Origin: Acidobacteriota bacterium
Lineage (GTDB): Bacteria; Acidobacteriota; Terriglobia; Terriglobales; Acidobacteriaceae
DNA length: 64,000 nt
Assembly (NCBI GenBank): GCA_021780075.1
Contig: JAJXZL010000045.1
Span: 62,001-126,000, forward strand
Direction of reading: 5' to 3'
Shown: positions 60,741 to 64,000 of the stretch, in pieces
Layout of the letters: the number at the start of each line of letters is the position of its first letter
How positions within the stretch are numbered: position 1 is the first letter of the stretch
The notes under the pieces: generated by a model
What the model was told of the DNA's origin: nothing
Database searches by the model: none
The model's input: only the letters and a program-made list of their open reading frames with translations
Position numbers and translations under genes: made by a program

Positions 60741-62429
60741 CTACGTCTTGCGTTCCGTGCGCGACAGCCTGGGAACAGCGATGAGCGTGACGGCAAAGAG
60801 AAAGAAGGAGACGGCAATAAAGTCCATTCGCCCCTCGCGCAGGTCTTCAAAAATGAGTTTGGCAGCCATAAATGCAACCGCTGCATAGGCAATGCGCGTC
60901 ATCTCCAGCCGCCTCAACACCCGTCCGCCAAAGGCCAACGCGAGGGCCAAGGAGCAGACAGACAGCGTGCGGATGAAGGCCAGGTGGAAGAGGCCGGGTA
61001 CCAGAAACACTGCCAGCAGCCGCAGCAATCCCTGCACCAGCAGTGCCGCCACAGCACCGGAAGCGAGCAGCGCCGGAACAAAGTGCAGAACCTGCTGCGG
61101 CCATGCCTCACCCACGCGCTCCCTGGCGACGGCATAGCAAAGCGCGGCACTGGCCGCAACGACGAGGATGCTCCATGACGGACTGGCCGGTTGTGTGCCC
61201 ATCAGCGCGTCCGCCACGTATCCCGGCAGCCCTGCAATCGAGGCGGCCACCAGCAGGTAGGCCACGCTGTGCAGGTCCAGCGTGACATATTGCAGCCACA
61301 CACCCGCAGTCACGGCGAGCAGCGCGGCAACAGCGAGGCAGGCCGCCGCCCAGGCGGTCGGCAGGCTCCACAGCGCACCGGCCAGCAACAGGGCGGCACT
61401 CCACGCGGCAAAGACGCGAAAGTTGCGTTTCTCCTCTGCATACTGGAAGCGGAGAATAACGGCCGAATACGCGGCTGCGGCAAAGAGCAGACAAACTGCG
61501 CCCACTAGCGCCTTTCCCTCAGTGGGCAGGAAGAACAGCAGACCGCTGACTGCAAGCAGAAATGCGATCATCACTTGAATCGTCTCAAAGAGGGATATTT
61601 TCTTTTGCAGCCATACAGTTCTGATTGCAATATGCGTTCCATTGATGAGGAACAGCACGCAGGCCGGCGTCAGCAGAGTGGCAACTCCCACTTCCGGATA
61701 GTCTGAGCGGGCACTTGCGGGGCCACTATACATGAAGAGCTGGAGCCAGATGGCGGCGTCTGCCATGGCCGTGACAAGCGGCCGTAGAGTGTGGCAACGA
61801 TCCTGGGCAGCCGCATATTCGCAGATGAGGACGCTCAGCAGCAGCGTAGCGATAAAGGGAGTCATCGCATGCGTCGCAATGGATAATGCAAGCGCAGTGA
61901 GCGCTGCCGCAAAATGCGCCACCCAGAAAACCGGCTCCAGTTCGCGTTTCCAGGCGAGCACAGTTGCCAACACAACAATGCCGCCCAGCACACCGGCAAT
62001 GACTGGAGGGGACAATATCTTGAAGCGAAGGGCGAGTTCCCACAGCATTGGGCCCAGGATGAGCGCGGATGTGCCGGCATAAACGGCACCCGCAAAGCGC
62101 GCCCGGCCAGCGGCCTTAACCGCCCACATGAGCCACGCAACCGCATAGGCAATGGCAACGACTGCAATTGCCAGCTTGGGCAGCGAGCTGAGTTCGACCA
62201 GCGCGCGGAGCACGTATGCTCCGGCAATGCCAAGCATCGACTGGCCGAGTACAGGAAACACCCCGCTGGCGCGCTCAATGGCGGAACTCTGCACCACGGC
62301 TTCTCGCGCAGGAGATGCCTCAGCGGCCTGAGCCATCTCCTCCCCGGGATGCTCCAGGGCATGAACGCGCTTCTCCAGCGCCTCCACGCGATGGAAAAGC
62401 AATTCCAGATCGTCGGGAAGATCGCTCAT
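60741..62429 (-). CDS. Polytopic membrane protein, DUF2339-like
   Basis: This protein of about 562 residues has a short cytoplasmic coiled coil at the N-terminus (DLELLFHRVEALEKRVHALEH). Some 14 or more transmembrane segments follow (for example LAIAVVAIAYAVAWLMW, VIAGVLGGIVVLATVLAW, AALLLAGALWSLPTAWAAACLAVAALL and FIAVSFFLFAVTLIAV). The layout of a leading coiled coil and many alanine/leucine-rich helices resembles DUF2339 proteins, whose function is unknown. ATG 62429 has GGAG three bases upstream; a GTG at 62438 is an alternative. It lies 45 bases downstream of the NrfD-like gene on the same strand. Confidence 0.75.
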   Translation of the reverse strand: MSDLPDDLELLFHRVEALEKRVHALEHPGEEMAQAAEASPAREAVVQSSAIERASGVFPVLGQSMLGIAGAYVLRALVELSSLPKLAIAVVAIAYAVAWLMWAVKAAGRARFAGAVYAGTSALILGPMLWELALRFKILSPPVIAGVLGGIVVLATVLAWKRELEPVFWVAHFAAALTALALSIATHAMTPFIATLLLSVLICEYAAAQDRCHTLRPLVTAMADAAIWLQLFMYSGPASARSDYPEVGVATLLTPACVLFLINGTHIAIRTVWLQKKISLFETIQVMIAFLLAVSGLLFFLPTEGKALVGAVCLLFAAAAYSAVILRFQYAEEKRNFRVFAAWSAALLLAGALWSLPTAWAAACLAVAALLAVTAGVWLQYVTLDLHSVAYLLVAASIAGLPGYVADALMGTQPASPSWSILVVAASAALCYAVARERVGEAWPQQVLHFVPALLASGAVAALLVQGLLRLLAVFLVPGLFHLAFIRTLSVCSLALALAFGGRVLRRLEMTRIAYAAVAFMAAKLIFEDLREGRMDFIAVSFFLFAVTLIAVPRLSRTERKT

Positions 62430-62474
62430 GTTCTCCACTCGATTGGCAGGCGTCTGCCAGAGCGTGACGCTTTC

Positions 62475-63653
62475 TCAGTCCGCGGCAACCCCTTCGGAAG
62501 CGGGCTCATCGGTCCAGGGAGGCAGCAGCTTAACCAGAACCCATAGAATGCCCAGCGGAAGCAGGATCAGCGCAATAGAAACCAGCAATCCCTCTTTCGT
62601 CACCAGGCTCATCTTGTAGGTCGTATACCCGAGGAAACTCTTGGAGAAAAGCTGGCCACCGATCACAACATTCCAGCGCATGGCAAAAATGCCGATCAGC
62701 GTCAGCGCGCCGGCAATGGAATAGATGCGCTTACGCGCGATTTCAGGCAGGCTTGTTACCTGTGTGACCGCCAGCAAAATCAGCGGAACAAGTGTGCCCA
62801 GAATGATCTGCACCACGATCTGCGAGAAGAACAGCTTGGTGTGCACCATGAAGTCGAGACTACGGAAGGACTCGTCGGCCTCGTAGATGCGGTGAATCAG
62901 GTCGAGCATCTCCAGGCTGAAGTCGATGATGAATGTGTAGAAGAGGTACATGGCGATCGTGTCCACGCACTTCATATCGATCGTCTTGCCGCGCAGTTTA
63001 GTAATCGCCATGTAGAGCACCATGACGCACGCAATGCCCGACACCATGGCGGAGAAGATGAAGACCACCGGCATGAGCGGTGACGACCACCAGGGATTAG
63101 CCTTGATGGAGCCGAAGATAAATCCGACATAACCGTGCAGCAGGAATGCGGACGGGATGCCCACCAGCGTGATCACCCAGCCGATCCGCTCGTCGATATG
63201 GAGCGAGCGCTCACTGATGTTGCTGGAGCCAAGCGTCATGATTTTATAGATCACGCGCATCAGTCCTCTGCTCTTCTGCGACAGGCGCACGATGTCGAGC
63301 CGGTAATCGAGCCATATCTCGAATGTCAGCACGGCCATGAGATACCAGAGGTACACATAGCCGAACATCGCCATGGCCGAGGTGCTGTGCGGAGTGAAGT
63401 ACATCTCCGGCGAGCGGAATGGATGGCCCAGGTGCAAAACCAGCGGCAGGGGAGCAACGATGAGAAATGACAGAGCCGTCAACAGGGCCAGCCGGTAGGT
63501 GGGTTTGACTGCCGCTACATTAAAGACACGTTCCAGCGACGCCAGAATGAATGCGCCTGCCACCAGTCCCGTAATGTAGGGATACAGCACAATCAGCACG
63601 CTCCAGTAGAGCGTAACTTCGTTGGGATACATGTAGCCTTCAACACCGCTCAT
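62475..63653 (-). CDS. NrfD/PsrC-type quinone-interacting membrane subunit
   Basis: This 392-residue integral membrane protein of the NrfD (polysulfide reductase membrane subunit) family has about nine to ten helices. They start at TLYWSVLIVLYPYITGLVAGAFILASLERVF and include LVAPLPLVLHLGHPFRSPEM-like family blocks and ERSLHIDERIGWVITLVGIPSAFLLHGYVGF. It would exchange electrons between the quinone pool and the iron-sulfur protein encoded just upstream. ATG 63653 has GGGGAG close by, 17 bases after the iron-sulfur gene stop. The catalytic molybdenum or cytochrome subunit, if any, lies beyond the window, so the substrate is unknown. Confidence 0.88.
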   Translation of the reverse strand: MSGVEGYMYPNEVTLYWSVLIVLYPYITGLVAGAFILASLERVFNVAAVKPTYRLALLTALSFLIVAPLPLVLHLGHPFRSPEMYFTPHSTSAMAMFGYVYLWYLMAVLTFEIWLDYRLDIVRLSQKSRGLMRVIYKIMTLGSSNISERSLHIDERIGWVITLVGIPSAFLLHGYVGFIFGSIKANPWWSSPLMPVVFIFSAMVSGIACVMVLYMAITKLRGKTIDMKCVDTIAMYLFYTFIIDFSLEMLDLIHRIYEADESFRSLDFMVHTKLFFSQIVVQIILGTLVPLILLAVTQVTSLPEIARKRIYSIAGALTLIGIFAMRWNVVIGGQLFSKSFLGYTTYKMSLVTKEGLLVSIALILLPLGILWVLVKLLPPWTDEPASEGVAAD

Positions 63654-63670
63654 AGCGCTCCCCGGTCTCC

Positions 63671-64000
63671 TTATCGCACCGAACCATCCAACTCGTTGTA
63701 GAAAACCTTCGCGCCGGTTGCCATCTGCGGCTTCAGAATCTGCACGGCATGGGTCCTCAGGAACTCGTGGATCGGGTCGTTGGGGTTCTTCAGGTCCACC
63801 AGTTGGCGCGCCCCGGTTGGACATGCTTCACAGCACGCAGTCGTGAGGCCCTTCGTGATGCGGTGGTAACAAAGTGTGCATTTATCCGCGACTTCCTTCT
63901 GTGGATGGATGTAGCGGCAGCCGTACGGGCAGGCCTGCACGCAATAGGCACATCCCAGGCAGTACTTCTGGTCCACCAGCACCACGCCGTCGGGAGCGAT
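63671..64000 (-). CDS. 4Fe-4S ferredoxin-type electron-transfer subunit (NrfC/DmsB-like), 5' truncated
   Basis: The frame is open to the right edge, so only about 110 C-terminal residues are present. They contain the Cys clusters CLGCAYCVQACPYGC, then CTLC, and later CCEACPTGA, matching the DmsB/NrfC family of four-cluster ferredoxins. An internal GTG at 63985 should not be taken as the start, because the IAPDG sequence before it continues the same domain. It transfers electrons between the NrfD-like membrane subunit and an unseen catalytic subunit. Confidence 0.9.
   Translation of the reverse strand: MAPDGVVLVDQKYCLGCAYCVQACPYGCRYIHPQKEVADKCTLCYHRITKGLTTACCEACPTGARQLVDLKNPNDPIHEFLRTHAVQILKPQMATGAKVFYNELDGSVR

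Overview
The window looks like a chromosomal segment of an acidobacterium (Acidobacteriaceae/Terriglobales type). This is inferred from gene content, not from a marker gene. Three very large TonB-dependent receptors carry an N-terminal carboxypeptidase-regulatory (Oar-like) domain and have no SusD partner. There is a winged-helix/one-TM/PD40 regulator, a COG4671 glycosyltransferase pair, and an ECF sigma/TPR-CHAT/subtilase set. Base composition is moderately GC-rich and even. I see no insertion sequence, phage gene, tRNA, rRNA or CRISPR array.

Layout: (1) 1-15.4 kb is a pectin and hexuronate locus. It holds a LarA-like nickel-pincer epimerase (cut by the left edge), tagaturonate epimerase UxaE, a KduD-like dehydrogenase, three GH28 proteins (one fused to a pectin methylesterase), a KdgK-like kinase, 6-phosphogluconate dehydrogenase and a TonB-dependent receptor. 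Three TGGTCnnACCA-like palindromes lie in its non-coding gaps and suggest one FadR/GntR-type regulon. (2) 15.7-19.8 kb has a decayed HDOD gene, then a translationally coupled type III polyketide synthase, methyltransferase and flavoprotein set of the phenolic-lipid type, followed by a DUF2147 protein. (3) 20-25.6 kb is mostly housekeeping: dihydrolipoamide dehydrogenase, a six-repeat Kelch lipoprotein, miaA with a small membrane protein, and threonine dehydrogenase. (4) 25.8-36.7 kb is a starch/cyclodextrin locus: TonB receptor, periplasmic cyclomaltodextrinase-like GH13, lipoprotein CGTase-like GH13, and a divergent winged-helix/PD40 regulator. A TPR pseudogene lies at its end.

(5) 36.9-47.7 kb (minus strand) is a tightly coupled seven-gene glycan operon: two COG4671 glycosyltransferases, a GT4 enzyme, an ABC exporter, a two-lobed histidine phosphatase, a UDP-glucuronate 4-epimerase-like enzyme and a TonB-dependent receptor. 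(6) 47.8-58.9 kb (plus strand, divergent from 5) is the most unusual part. A complete oligopeptide ABC importer (fused ATPase, two permeases, binding protein) runs through TAATG and ATGA stop-start overlaps into an ECF sigma factor and a 983-residue TPR-CHAT protease. These are followed by a soluble anti-sigma-like protein and a secreted subtilase carrying a repeated eight-residue motif. (7) 59-64 kb holds UDP-glucose dehydrogenase, a DUF2339-like membrane protein, and an NrfD/NrfC-type membrane redox pair cut by the right edge.

The main candidate for a new system is region 6: peptide uptake physically linked to a sigma factor and a caspase-like protease. Its sigma / TPR-CHAT / putative inhibitor composition resembles the protease arm of type III-E CRISPR (Csx29, Csx30, CASP-sigma), but there is no CRISPR component here.
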